64,000 nucleotides of DNA, taken from Globodera rostochiensis (taxonomy: Eukaryota > Nematoda > Chromadorea > Rhabditida > Heteroderidae). Positions 33,742-49,445 of the stretch are shown piece by piece. The notes below the pieces were generated by a model that had not been told where the DNA came from, did no database searches, and worked only from the letters and a program-made list of their open reading frames with translations. Every line of letters starts with the position of its first letter. The stretch's first letter is position 1. Made by a program: the position numbers and the translations under genes. The DNA is taken from assembly GCA_018350325.1 (NCBI GenBank), contig JAEVLN010000037.1:434001-498000 (forward strand), written 5' to 3'.

Positions 33742-35755
33742 ATGCTCCTTTTGTTTTTGATGTTAATCCTATTCAACATTAATTTATTCCATTGTCAAGA
33801 ACTACAAAAAATGGAGAATGTGAAAAACATTTTCCAGGAAATCGAAGGTATGCCAAAACAATTTGAGAATCAATTTCTGAGAATCTCTAGTCAATCTTAA
33901 AATGAAAAAAATACAGTTCCACAAATATTTTAAAATAAGATCAATTAATATCATATTTTAGGAATGTTGAGAAATGATGATTGGACCAAACACCCAGAGT
34001 AAGTTTTGTCTGGAAATATAAAATTATCTTTTATTAGAAACCGGACGCGATCGGAATCCCGCCAAGATTTTTCGAGATCCCATAGGATTAAATTTGGGAT
34101 CCCGACCGAGCGGCTTTTTTTAATTGTTCGGGATTGATCGAGATTTGGCCGCCGGGATCCCGTCCGACCATTCTTTGAAAAAAATGTTCGGGATTGATCG
34201 GGGTCGGTATTAACCGAGATCCCGATTCCAAAAATCGCTTTGTCAGGTCTTTAGTTTTATTATGCATTTTCTTTCATTCTTCCCATAAAAAAGGCAGAAA
34301 ATGGGGGTGGGTGTTTGCAATTCCACGAAGTATTCTGGGGTTCCGACCGAAGCCCCCTTCCCAAAAATGTCCCAAATCCCCCGAAAAAATCAAATTCGAT
34401 CGCAAGCTTACCACCAATTTCTGGCTTTTTATGGGACCAATGAAACACTATTATTTGACAATTTAGAGAATTATTGAAGTCGATGTTGGCGAATCATTGT
34501 AAACAAATTTGTATAAAAAGCGAAGTAACCAAAGGAGCAACCGAATATAAATCAACTAAAGATCAACTGAATCACTACTGTTGTCGTAGTAACAACATTT
34601 TTGAGAAACAAAATGAGGAATTTGTGCAAAATTTGGCATTAAATTTCGAGAAAAGTGAACAGAAAATGGAGGAAATATTGACCGAGTTGACGATGGTGGC
34701 GGAAACAACCGCAACAAAAACATCTACGAAATCTTTGAGCCCGGAAAAGGCCCAAACTGTTCAAGCAGTGCACAAAGTACTCCAATTGATTGAACAGCAA
34801 TTGGAAGTGGGGCCCGCTAAAAATGCCCTAAAGCAATTTCTGGCAAAGGGTACGACGATTGTATTTAAGCCAAGCGAAATTCTGCAAATGGCCACAACAG
34901 TGATGAAAATTAGAGCGGAAAGCGCAAAAGAATTGGCCAATCTGGAAAATCAGTTTAAACAACATCGTTTCCACAAACAGCTTACACACGCACAAAAACG
35001 TCGTCTAAGACGTGAAATTTTATCGAAACAACAAAGTCGGATTTTCATGCTGATCGTGCTATCGGCGGTAAGAAAATAATATAAAAAAACGGAGAAATTT
35101 GCATTTAAGAAAGTCATTTTTGTCGCTCAAACATTTTCTTTTTGCGTTTGTCAAGTCGGGATCAAAATGTTAGCGTGATCAATGATTTTTAAATTAATGC
35201 TGGTCACATTGGATGTAATTGATACTAGATCGGACGGTACGGGAAAGTACCGACGCTTTTTCAAGATTTTCGGTACTTTTGGTGTCGGTACTTTCCCGAA
35301 AAGTACCGACCGAACCTTCTGGCCGGTCTCTAATTGATACTGGTGTTAGGCACGGTACGGTATTACCGCGGTAATTTTTTCGGTATTACCGATTCGGTAT
35401 ACCGACGAGAAAAATGTTGGGATTTCGGTATTCTTCGGTAACGGTAATTTACCGAATTACCGTTATCGATTACCGAAAAACTCCGTTTGCCTAACACTAA
35501 TTGGTACGATCAGTTCGAGGGATCATATATGGAAATGGCTTAAATTATTTAACATTACGAAAAATTAGCAAATCCATACAAAATTTTCTTGTTCAGATCG
35601 TCGTATACGCTGCGTTTGTCATACTCACAATTATTTTCACCACATTAAATAAAGCAATGGAACAGCCGATCATCTACATTTTGGCCACATTCGGCCTGTT
35701 CTACCTTCTACAACGCCAGAAGGGCTTTTTGTCGGACCTTCTTCCGAGCAAATGA
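33742..35755 (+). CDS. SAGPAK-family secreted/membrane protein E
   Basis: Unrecognised family. Exons: 33742-33847, 33962-33998, 34467-35067 and 35597-35755, about 300 residues, with the same intron phases as gene D. The signal peptide is MLLLFLMLILFNINLFHCQ. The short second exon encodes GMLRNDDWTKHPE, matching the DWT block of B and C. Exon 3 has ELLKSMLANHCKQIC, YCCRSNN, a Lys/Glu-rich helical part with SPEKAQTVQAVHK (also in D), VGPAKNALKQFLAKGT, KPSEILQMATTVM and KRRLRR. Exon 4 gives IVVYAAFVILTIIFTTL and a second hydrophobic run (IIYILATFGLFYLL). Intron 2 (about 470 bp) holds a GATCCCGA-word hairpin, and intron 3 holds two adjacent hAT-like MITEs. Confidence 0.85.
34030..34255. repeat. 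GGGATCCCGACC-word repeat in intron of gene E
   Basis: TCGGGATTGATCG, GGGATCCCGACCGAGCGG and inverse forms fill the intron. The ends look like TAGAAACCGGACG and GTCAGGTCTTTA. The flanks CTTTTATT/GTTTTATT could be an 8-bp duplication, but the exact border is ambiguous. Confidence 0.45.
35226..35332. mobile_element. hAT-like hairpin MITE, word GTACCG (perfect 8-bp TSD)
   Basis: It starts TAGATCGGACGGTACGGG and ends CTGGCCGGTCTCTA, with identical ATTGATAC at 35218-35225 and 35333-35340. At 107 bp it is one of the shortest elements. It lies in intron 3 of gene E. Confidence 0.87.
35341..35499. mobile_element. hAT-like hairpin MITE, word TACCGAAAT/GGTAAT, adjacent to previous
   Basis: It begins TGGTGTTAGGCACGGTACGG and ends GTTTGCCTAACACTA. 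The flanks ATTGATAC (35333-35340) and ATTGGTAC (35500-35507) match at 7 of 8. It therefore uses the same 8-mer that forms the right duplication of the neighbouring, differently worded element. Confidence 0.75.
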
Positions 35756-37003
35756 ATCTGATCAGATTTTTAAGCTTTGAATTTTTGGGATTTTCACTTC
35801 TTCTTCTGGTTTCAACTCTTTCTTGGACTCTGTTTGATTCATTTCCTTCTTTCTTTTTTATTTGAATTATTTTCAAACAGTATAAAAACGGAATTTTTTT
35901 AAAGTTAACGCAGGAAGGATGCCATTCGTACTTTTTTTTAAAGAACTGTACTGTTTTTAGGTCGATGTACTTTTTTGTACCAATTTCTGGTGCTCGGAGG
36001 ATTTTTCATAAATTCCGATCGAATATTTACCAAAACGAATTATTTAGTGCTGTTTGAACAAAAGTAGTAACCCAAGAATTACAAAATACGGTATGATAAA
36101 CCAACCCCCAAAAAATTTCATCCCCGTCCCGGGCCGGGGATCACCGCCAGGAAAATCATCCTACTTCAAGTCTGGTTTTTATCTCAATTCAATTTCTAAC
36201 ATACTAATTAATAGAGGCGAGATTTTCAGGTTTTAACCTATTTTTTTGCGAATAGGGTTTGACGAGATAAGCCCACAAAGATAGCATTCATTTCGAAAAA
36301 TTTTAGAATTAGAGCGACTTTTTAGTCAATAAATCAATATTTCGGATTTTTTGAGAATAAGCTATATTTCACCTTATTTTCATAATTTCATTATTTATTC
36401 TAGGCATTTGTTCCGAAATTCTTAAGAAAAATGCAATAAAGAAAAATGTAACCCTAAAATCAGAAGTTTTCAAACCCAAAAAGCACCCCTAAAAAAGACT
36501 TGTTCTTGGACTAAATGCGCCCCCTAAAGACTGAGATTTTCTGACAATTTTTTTTGATTAAATTTTCTAAAATATGTGAAAAATTGAAAAGAAAACTGAT
36601 AAAGAGTAACAAATTTTGAAGGTTTTTACGCATAAATTGACTGGGTTTGATCAGTTCTAGCACATTTGTAATTAATATTGTCATCTTTTGGGAAGGCTTT
36701 TATGTGCGCTAAATGAAACATAAGAAAATCACAAACCGAAACAGAGCAATAAATTTAAATTAATAAAATCATTAATGAAAAATAGAATTGTCCAGTGAAT
36801 TTTGGTTGTCGATTTCCAATTTTAATTTAAAATCCTACTATATTGAAACGTTGTACAAAAACCACATCGGCTTGCTGTTTAAGAATAAAATAGAACATGA
36901 TCAGATCATTCTAATTAAACAACTTCTGGACCAAATTTTTTCAAGAATGAATCTGGATCACAAATTACAATAAAGATTTTGAGAATTCAGCCCTATCGAC
37001 CGA
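35756..37003. other. Intergenic region after gene E
   Basis: AT-rich; no gene or well-defined repeat. It contains scattered GAGGCGAGATTTTCAGG and 'CACCCCTAAAAA' fragments seen elsewhere in the window, and ends at the 3' end of the cyclotransferase gene. Confidence 0.4.
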
Positions 37004-42392
<5,389 letters not shown>

Positions 42393-42527
42393 AGAACGGG
42401 GAACAAAAAACAATGGTGTGATGGATGCAAATGGAGCTGCTATCACATCGGCTTGCAGATGTTTCACGTAACAAACAATAAATCAATGCTGATGACCCTG
42501 GAGGGGAAATGGAAAATCTTTTTCTTA

Positions 42528-42755
42528 TTAGCCGGAACTATCAATTTTTTGACCGAAAATTCCGATCACAAAATCTATTATGAGCTTAAGTAAAAAGACA
42601 GAAAATGCGTGTTTCGGATTATATTCCGTTAATGAACGAACAATTTTCCGGATGGTCCGGTTTTCATAAACGAGAGGTGATTGATTCTGTGAGAGGACTG
42701 TACAAATAAATGCAATCAACAATAGAAAGACAACAAATATTTTGTTTTATAATAA
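42528..42755 (-). other. Possible signal-peptide exon upstream of cyclotransferase
   Basis: The minus strand is open with a hydrophobic run (KIFVVFLLLIAFICTVLSQ) followed by a polar, protein-like segment (NQSPLVYENRTIRKIVRS), up to a stop at 42528. No ATG precedes the hydrophobic part; an in-frame TAA lies just upstream. It may be an exon of an unannotated secreted protein, a relic, or chance. Confidence 0.25.
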
Positions 42756-43004
42756 TTTTTATTAGAAAGCAACGGTTCAAGAACAAAACACAACAATGGA
42801 AATGAACAACCTCCTCCCCCCCCCCCCCCCCATTCATTAATAAACGGAAGTTGTGGGGAGAGAGAAATTTTGCGGAAAGTGAAAGTGATTGATCGTTGCA
42901 CGGGGAAGAAGCCAGAAGGTAGCGGCTATGTCATTTTTGCGATAGCAGCAAATATATTGGCGTTAGTTGCAATGTGTGCAGTGAACGCGCACTGATTTTC
43001 GGAA

Positions 43005-43265
43005 GATTGGGTTTGAAGTGCCATAACTCTTCTTGGAACAATCCAAACGAAACAAATTTAGTCAACTTAGTTTTTCGCTCTTTTCAAACCATAACTTTTT
43101 AAAGGTTTATATCATCGTTTAGTCCCTGCTAGATAATAGCTTCTAAACATATAGAGCTTTCGATTGGTATCTAATTAATTGAGTTTGTTTGGTCTATGAA
43201 GAGTTATGGCGCTTCAAATGTCTGGGGCCGAAACGTCTGGGGCCGAACCGGCGGACCGAAAAGAC
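43005..43265. repeat. Foldback element with CCATAACTCTTC core
   Basis: Starts near GTGCCATAACTCTTCTTGG and ends GAAGAGTTATGGCGC; AGAGCTTTCGATTGGTATC lies inside. It is followed by tandem TCTGGGGCCGAAACG units (43215-43255). Confidence 0.5.
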
Positions 43266-43954
43266 CCCCACTCAAGGATGAGAGGGGGCTTTTGATCATG
43301 ATCAAATCAGAGATGCAATTAATAGTGGAGTTGTTGAGTGGTGGAGAGAACAGTCCGCCCACACCTTCTGCGCTGCTGCTGCTGGTGAGAAATTTGGGGT
43401 GAAAAATAATCCACGTTACACGCACGCGCAGGTTGGGATACCTATGTGGCTATTATGTGTATGTACAAATCCCACTAAACAAACATGCAGAGGAGAGATG
43501 GGCAGAGAAAAAGAAACTGAACACAATATGTAGGCTTTGTCGAGGTGGGTCAATCCCGTCCCAGTTCAAAAAGGGCCACGCGCCCGTCCCAGCCACAAAA
43601 TTTGTTATTTTTATTTTTTGGCTAACATTAGAGCTGGGGTCGTATCGAAAATTTTAATTTTAAAAATAAGGACATCAAGGGCAAAAAAAAATTTTGTTCT
43701 AAAATAAGGACATTTTACAAAATGTTCAAAAATGCAGCAAAATGTTTATTTTTGGCATGAAATGTGCTTTTTTAATCCTTTTTGGTAAAAGTTACCATCT
43801 GAGGGTTTGGCTAAGATTTTGTTTGACAATAAGGACAAAACAAGGACGAAGGCCTGAAATAAGGACAAATCGTATAAGTAAGGACAGATACGACCTCTGT
43901 ATTAGAGTGAGGAAATTCTATTTTATTAAATGTCTGGCTAAGTTTTATGAGTAG

Positions 43955-44340
43955 GGGTTCATTCCCGTCCCGCCACTCCCGTCCCGGCCAGTCCCGTCCC
44001 GGCCAGTCCCGTCCCGGCCAGTCCCGTCCCGGGCAACCCGGTCCCAAGTTCAAAAATGTATTCGGGGGGGGGGGGGGCGTAGAATCCGAATCTGACCTCC
44101 GTTTCGACCGATTCCAAACCTCGAACCCGGATTCAAACATTTTTTCAAATGCCAAAGCAAAAAAAAAACTATTCAATGGGATTAGAAGCTTAAAAAGATG
44201 CAAAAATTCTAAAATCTATTCAAAATGTACCCAATTTTATTTTATAGATCACATTTTGCGGTTCAAAATTGGTTGGGACGGGAGTGGCCCGGGACGGGAC
44301 GGGAGTGGTGAGACGGGAGTGGCCCGCTTCGAAGTTTTGT
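43955..44340. repeat. Foldback with TCCCGTCCCGGCCAG tandem arms
   Basis: The left arm (43965-44045) has five tandem copies of CCAGTCCCGTCCCGG. The right arm (44272-44325) is the inverse (GGGACGGGAGTGGCC). Between them is a fragment of the AGAATCCGAATCTGACCTCC repeat. The same arm word recurs at 61295-61330 and 61630-61672. Confidence 0.65.
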
Positions 44341-44789
44341 ATGGGCAAATCGTAAAAATAGAATTTCACTCGTAAAATTTTGTGAAAGGAATTTAAAAAA
44401 GAAAAGAACAAAGTACCTAACTTAGCAATCCAAATAAAATGTCTACTCCAATCACACTGATCAGAGAATCAATCAAAATAAGCGATTTGTGCAATACGGG
44501 GAAAGAGAGAAAGATGCGCCAAGAAGAAAAAATGGAGAAAAAGGATGAATGAATGAAATATGAACAAAAGTTCAGTCGGTAACACAAATCGGGCAAATTC
44601 TTGATGAGACAAATCGATCTAGAGGTGGGGGTGGGGTGGGCGGGGGGGGGGGTCAGGGATGAACGAAATTTCGTTTCGTTTTTGTGTTTTATCGTTGTCT
44701 TCGTCGGTTTTTGGTTTTCGTTATCTTTTGTCATCAAACATTTAGGGAAAGGGGGGGGGGGCTGACCCCCTCGCCCCCTTGCTGCTGGC

Positions 44790-45619
44790 TAGTGATGCAC
44801 GAGACCCAAAATTTACCGAGACTCGAGAGTCGAGACCGAGACCGAGACTTGACCCCGAGACTCGAGACCGAGACTTGACCCCGAGACTCGAGACCGAGAC
44901 CGAGACCCAATAAACCCGAGAAATTTCTCGAGTCGAGACTCGAGACCGAGACTTTTTTGAAAATTTTTTAATTTTTTGGTTCAAAAATTTGGAAAAATCA
45001 AAAAATTTTTGCAATTTTTATTAAAGGGTTTTGCAGGGACCAGCGGTGCCGGCAGGCGCCGCAGCGAACAAGAATTTATTTAGTTTAAATTTAGGAGTGT
45101 ATTTTTGGGTTACCGTATTACCTCTTGTAATTCCACATGTGGAATTATTTTTCAACCTCCTCAGAAAGGGCGGAATTATTAGAGAGTGTGGAATTATCAG
45201 AGAGTGTGGACTGGGCCGCAAATGTCGGGCCGCAAATGTCTATTTTGTTTTAAGCCGCAAATGTCTGGGCCGCAAATGTCTACACACCAAAAATAACTAC
45301 CGAATTTAATTATGGGAATAGAACCGCCGATACATAAGTTACGATATAGAGCTTAACCACTGAGTCATAAGAGGATCCAACGGATGCGCTGTGCAAAGGA
45401 TTTATTTAAAGGATTTTTAAATTTGATTTGTCATTATGTTTTTCAAATCTAAGCTTTGAATTCTAAACAAATTCTCTCCAAAAATGCCATCTTTACCAGT
45501 GCAAAAAAGTCTCGTTTTCCGAGACTAAAAACCCGAGAGTCGAGACCGAGACCGAGACCCAAAAAACCCGAGAAATTTCTCGAGTCGAGACTCGAGACCG
45601 AGACTCTCGTGCATCACTA
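44790..45619. mobile_element. hAT-like element, GAGACCGA subfamily, with nested insert (perfect TSD)
   Basis: It starts TAGTGATGCACGAG, ends CTCTCGTGCATCACTA, and is bounded by identical CTGCTGGC at 44782-44789 and 45620-45627. The interior has GAGACCGAGACTTGACCCC words on both sides. The middle part (about 45010-45480) is unrelated repeat material (CCGTATTACCTCTTGTAATTCC, tandem GGGCCGCAAATGTCT), apparently inserted later. Confidence 0.85.
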
Positions 45620-46432
45620 CTGCTGGCTATGGGCCCTGGATCAATCCTTATGAGCCAATTCGTACGTAGACAAAAGGTTCGCCGGTCGCTTGGAAAACGA
45701 CAAAGGGTCCGAGTTTTATATCAATCCGACGACACCAATGATTTTTGTAATAATGCAATAGTTTTGGAATTGAATTTTCTGATTCTGAACCATTTCAATC
45801 ATCCAACTGGCTTCCGGCCGACTCTTCTTTGTCCCCAGTCACACAATTCGCCTTTTGCGTGAAGAAAAGACTTATTTGTTAGAAAAAAGTGTCATTTACT
45901 AATACCCAAAAAAAATTTTTTCGGCGATTCATATACCAATCGACTCCTCTCCCTCTCTAATGCACGTTCTGAAAAAAATTTTGAGCGGAAACCACTTTGA
46001 AGAAGGTTATAGCCCCTCAAAGTTGGCCAAAGACCACAGGGGGGACCCTTTTGGTCTTCAAAGTCGATAAAAAGCTATTTCTAGGGGTATTCGGGGGGCG
46101 TAGAATCCGAATCCGACCTCCAGGCGGGGCAGTTTCTGACCCGGACCCGAATTCGAACAATTTTTCAAAAATCGATTTGTTGGGTATTTCTATCTTATAC
46201 GGTAATGGAACAAACTCGAACAATTCATAAATAATTGATTCCTCTTGTTGAACTGAGCACGAATCTGCAAAAAATTTATCGCGGAAACCATTTTGAAGAA
46301 AGTTATAAGCCAAATAAAGTCCCGGTCCCGGTTTTTTGGTCCCGACGGGACCGGGACCAACCGGGAAAAAAAGTTCACCCCTAATGATGGCATCATCGAG
46401 CGACAATTTCAACATTTTTACTTATTTTGCTG

Positions 46433-46510
46433 AGTGGGTCGATGGCCTAGTGGTTTCTCTTTTTGGAGAGTCTTATGTTATGTGTTGGGGGTTTGAACCC
46501 GCTTGAGTGC
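46433..46510 (+). repeat. tRNA-like segment (SINE-type Pol III promoter boxes)
   Basis: An A-box-like TGGCCTAGTGGTT and a B-box-like GGGTTTGAACCC lie about 45 bp apart, but the arms do not form a canonical tRNA cloverleaf. Probably a tRNA-derived SINE rather than a functional tRNA. Confidence 0.5.
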
Positions 46511-46936
46511 AAGCACTTATTTATTGGTTTCCTCATTAATAAGATTTTTAAATAAATATTCCAGGGGTGCTAACGGTTACCAATTTTCGTAACCGTAACC
46601 ACCCGTCCTCAAACACTCGTAATCGTTAACCGCCCGTAACCGCCCGTCCTAAAAATCTCATAACCGTTAACCGCCCGCGGTTATCCGCGGTTAACCGCAT
46701 TATTTAAAAATCAATAAAGTTTTCCAGATTTCGAAAAATCGATTTTTCATAACTAATTTTTTCCGATCGTGATGTGGCATCTTTCTAAAATTAAATCAAA
46801 ATTGATGTGTATTGAACTTAACTACACCCCTAAGGATCGACTTTTTAAAAAAATTTTAAAAAATGCACCCTAAAAATTGACTTTTCGCGACTAAAAATTC
46901 TGCCACAAAAAAATGAAAATTTTAAAATTCTGCTTA

Positions 46937-48311
46937 CCGTATTTCCTCTAATATAGCCCCATGCTGTATTAGTACCCCATGCTCTAATAGAGCCCCCCTT
47001 TTTTGGGAGGGTTGAACAATAGAGCCCCATGCTCTAATAGAGCCCCCCCCCCAAAATTTTTTTAAATATATTGAATACCTGCACAAATAATAAACATTTC
47101 GCCATAATTAATCATTTTCGTATTTCCCATGTTATGATTTTTTACTTCCACGTTAGCGTTTCTAAATTAGGCGATTTCACCAATTCTAGCTCAATACATT
47201 ATTGATTTTGAGTTTCCTGCTTTTTATAGGATGGAAGAAATTGGAAACTCATCGGAAAATGCAAAAGTAAAGCCAAAATAATGAATAAAAATTTTAATCC
47301 TTTAAATTAAGGTTTGTATTTCGTGCCATAATCCGTCATCCGGCGCGCACTTTTGCAAAAAATGCTTTGAACCATGCCAGCAATTTCGCCGCGCTCTATC
47401 TCAATCGATGGAGAGGAAGGATACGGCGCAAAAGTCGTTTGTTGTGAGTGTTGGCTTCGGGACGAGGGCGCAGCCGACGAAAACGCGAATATTGTGAAAA
47501 CAGCACCATCCGTAAGAGACGAGAACGCGTTCATGGCGGAGGAAGAAAGCTCACCGATGCTGATTTTGACAATGCGCTTGCAGATTGGGTCAAGGAATTG
47601 AGAGGGAGGAAATTGCGAGTTTTTCGCAATATGATTTTAACCGCGGCAAAAAAAATCTGTTCGCAATACCCAAAAATGGATGAGTTTTCTGTAATTTTTT
47701 CTTCAGTTACCTAAACTAAGACAAGAAAAATTTAGGGCAGTAAAGGATGGCTTGATTGCTTTATGAAACGCCACAATTTTACTTTGCGCAGACCGACTTC
47801 GGTGGCGCAAAAGTGAGGGAAAAAATATGCTCTTATTAATGTTTTTAAGGTTAAAAACATTTAAAATTTGTAAATTGGCTGTAATTTAGAAGGATGGAGC
47901 GATTCCAAACGGTCTGTCCTTATTGCAGCAGCGCCGACAAGAAGAGGATATGATCAAATTGGTCGAGGAAATTGATTTAAATGAAGATGATAACCTCGGA
48001 AGCGATTTTTCAATTGAACTTTAATGTTTTGTGTCAATGATATCGAATATTTTTGTTATTCAATAATAAAATTTCTATTCAGTCATTGATTTTGCCAGTA
48101 AGGCATTGATTTTGCCAGAAAAAAATGTCAAAATCGTCCAAATTTTGCTAAAAATTTGTGCAAAAATTGTAAATTTGTGAACTTTTTCTGAAAAAGATAG
48201 GTTGAACAATATAGCCCCATGCTGTATTAGTACCCCATGCTCTAATAGAGCCCCCCTTTTTGGAGGGGTTGAACAATAGAGCCCCATGGGGCTCTATTAC
48301 AGGAAATACGG
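46937..48311. mobile_element. Pogo-like TA-inserting element with degenerate transposase
   Basis: The termini CCGTATTTCCTCTAATA and TACAGGAAATACGG are flanked by TA on each side. The host repeat is interrupted exactly there: the uninterrupted relative at about 14112 reads TTCTGCTTATTTTCAAAA, whereas here TTCTGCTTA is split from TATTTTCAAAA by the 1375-bp element. Subterminal blocks (TAGAGCCCCATGCTCTAATAG) repeat at both ends. Coding remnants inside resemble a CENP-B-type DNA-binding domain. No DDE catalytic domain is visible, so it is non-autonomous. Confidence 0.8.
47374..48024 (+). pseudogene. CENP-B/pogo-type transposase remnant
   Basis: Three + blocks. The first, about 47455-47697, reads GGGRKLTDADFDNALADWV, then RKLRVFRNMILTAAKKICSQ, a CENP-B-type helix-turn-helix. 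The second, about 47738-47812, reads WLDCFMKRHNFTLRRPTSVA, the characteristic second half of that domain. The third, about 47891-48024, reads LLQQRRQEEDMIKLVEEIDL with an acidic C-terminus ending in TAA. In pogo-like transposases these flank a DDE catalytic domain, which is absent here; the junction between blocks 2 and 3 is out of phase. I read it as an internally deleted transposase gene. It might be expressed as a DNA-binding fragment, but nothing shows that. Confidence 0.65.
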
Positions 48312-48760
48312 TATTTTCAAAAATTTTTTTGTCTGAAATGCCTTTAATTTACATATAAAAATTTTAATTTCTCTTATTACTTCAATTAGAAAAAAACTTC
48401 CCCATTTTTTGCTATATTTGAAAAATTTTCTCCATATTTCGTCCATATTTTGCAATTTTTGTTCAATTTGACCATGTTTTACAATTTCTTATCCATATTT
48501 TATGGCTATATTACAAGATTTTTTGTCCATATAATTTGTGGCCCTATTAATGAATTATGCTGAGAAAAAATCGCCGAATTCAAATCTCTCAATCCTTAGT
48601 CAAAAAACAACGGATGCGACGGTTAACCGCGGTTTAGTGGTCATAACCGTCAACCGACCGTAATCGCGGTGCTTTAAAATTCCATAACCGTTATTCGCCC
48701 GTAACCGCGACCTTTTAAAATTTCATAACCGTTAACCGCGGGTAACCGTGCGCAGGCCTG

Positions 48761-49445
48761 AAATATTCTAATATTTTTAAATTAAAATGCGAGCAAAAAA
48801 AAGAATAGATACAAGAATTTTTGAAATAAATTCATCACGTCTTTCTGAATTTTTGCTTCAATTTCCTTAACAAAGATTGCCAATTTTTGTAAAAATTTCT
48901 CCGGTGGTGCCTGTCGGCACCGCCGGACATCCTCTACTCTTACGTAACCCAGTTTTTTTTCTCTGAAATTCCGAAGCAAAATTCATAATTTTCCTAAAAT
49001 TTTGATGAAATTTCTTTAACAAATTTAGTTAAATTTCAAAAATTTTTCTAGGCGGCGCCTATCGGCACCGCCGACCCCCAGTACGCAAGAATTTTTTCCT
49101 TGAAAAGTCCCAGTTGGTCCCGGGACCGGTCCCGGTTGAAACTCTTGGTCCTGGTCCCGTTTTTCTGGTCCCGGCAAGTCCCGGTTTTTCCCAAAAGTCC
49201 CGGTCCCGTCCTACTCTAGTTAAAACCATTTTTGAAAATGTTCAAATTCGGATCCGGGGTTAGAAATTAACCCAAATGGAGGTCCGGATTTGGATTCTAC
49301 GCACTCCGAATTCTGATTTCATATTCGTGATCAGAGCGACCTCAATAACCTGCTAAACTTCATAGAATTGCATAAAACCCTCAAATTCCGCTCATAAATG
49401 GGTAATACTGCAGTTTATCCCCCCCCCCCCCCCCCCCATTTAATA
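48761..49445. other. Spacer with two GGCGG palindromes and TCCCGG words
   Basis: No gene. GGTGCCTGTCGGCACCGCC near 48905 and GGCGGCGCCTATCGGCACC at 49052 are minus-orientation copies of the dispersed palindrome. GGTCCCGGGACCGG words occur at 49110-49210, AGGTCCGGATTTGG at 49280, and a poly(C) run at 49421-49437 abuts the satellite. Confidence 0.5.

Larger units (their letters stand above)
42393..46561. other. Repeat-dominated region without genes
   Basis: Beyond the listed elements I found poly(C) and poly(G) tracts, CGTTTCGTTTTTG words at 44655-44720, GTCGGGATCC-type words, and a tRNA-like segment at 46433-46510. Nothing supports a protein-coding gene. Confidence 0.45.
46562..48760. mobile_element. 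hAT-like element, word GTTAACCG, carrying nested elements (perfect TSD)
   Basis: The left end is CAGGGGTGCTAACGGTTACC. The right end is GGTAACCGTGCGCAGGCCTG. The flanks are identical AAATATTC at 46554-46561 and 48761-48768. TAACCGCCCGTAACCG words line both termini (46580-46690 and 48610-48750). Most of the 2.2 kb is later insertions: a relative of 8303-8859 and, inside that, the TA element at 46937-48311. Confidence 0.85.

Noticed and set aside
7429..35755. SAGPAK genes as endogenous viral envelope genes (signal peptide, basic cleavage site, hydrophobic segments)
   Set aside because: They are short, multi-exon with conserved introns, have no recognisable viral domains, and end in a hydrophobic hairpin rather than an ectodomain plus single anchor; a host family fits better.
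44417..44737. 106-codon minus-strand frame as a gene
   Set aside because: Overlaps the CGTTTCG word repeat and a G-run; composition is low-complexity.
46433..46510. Possible tRNA gene
   Set aside because: Boxes are present but the cloverleaf does not close; same treatment.
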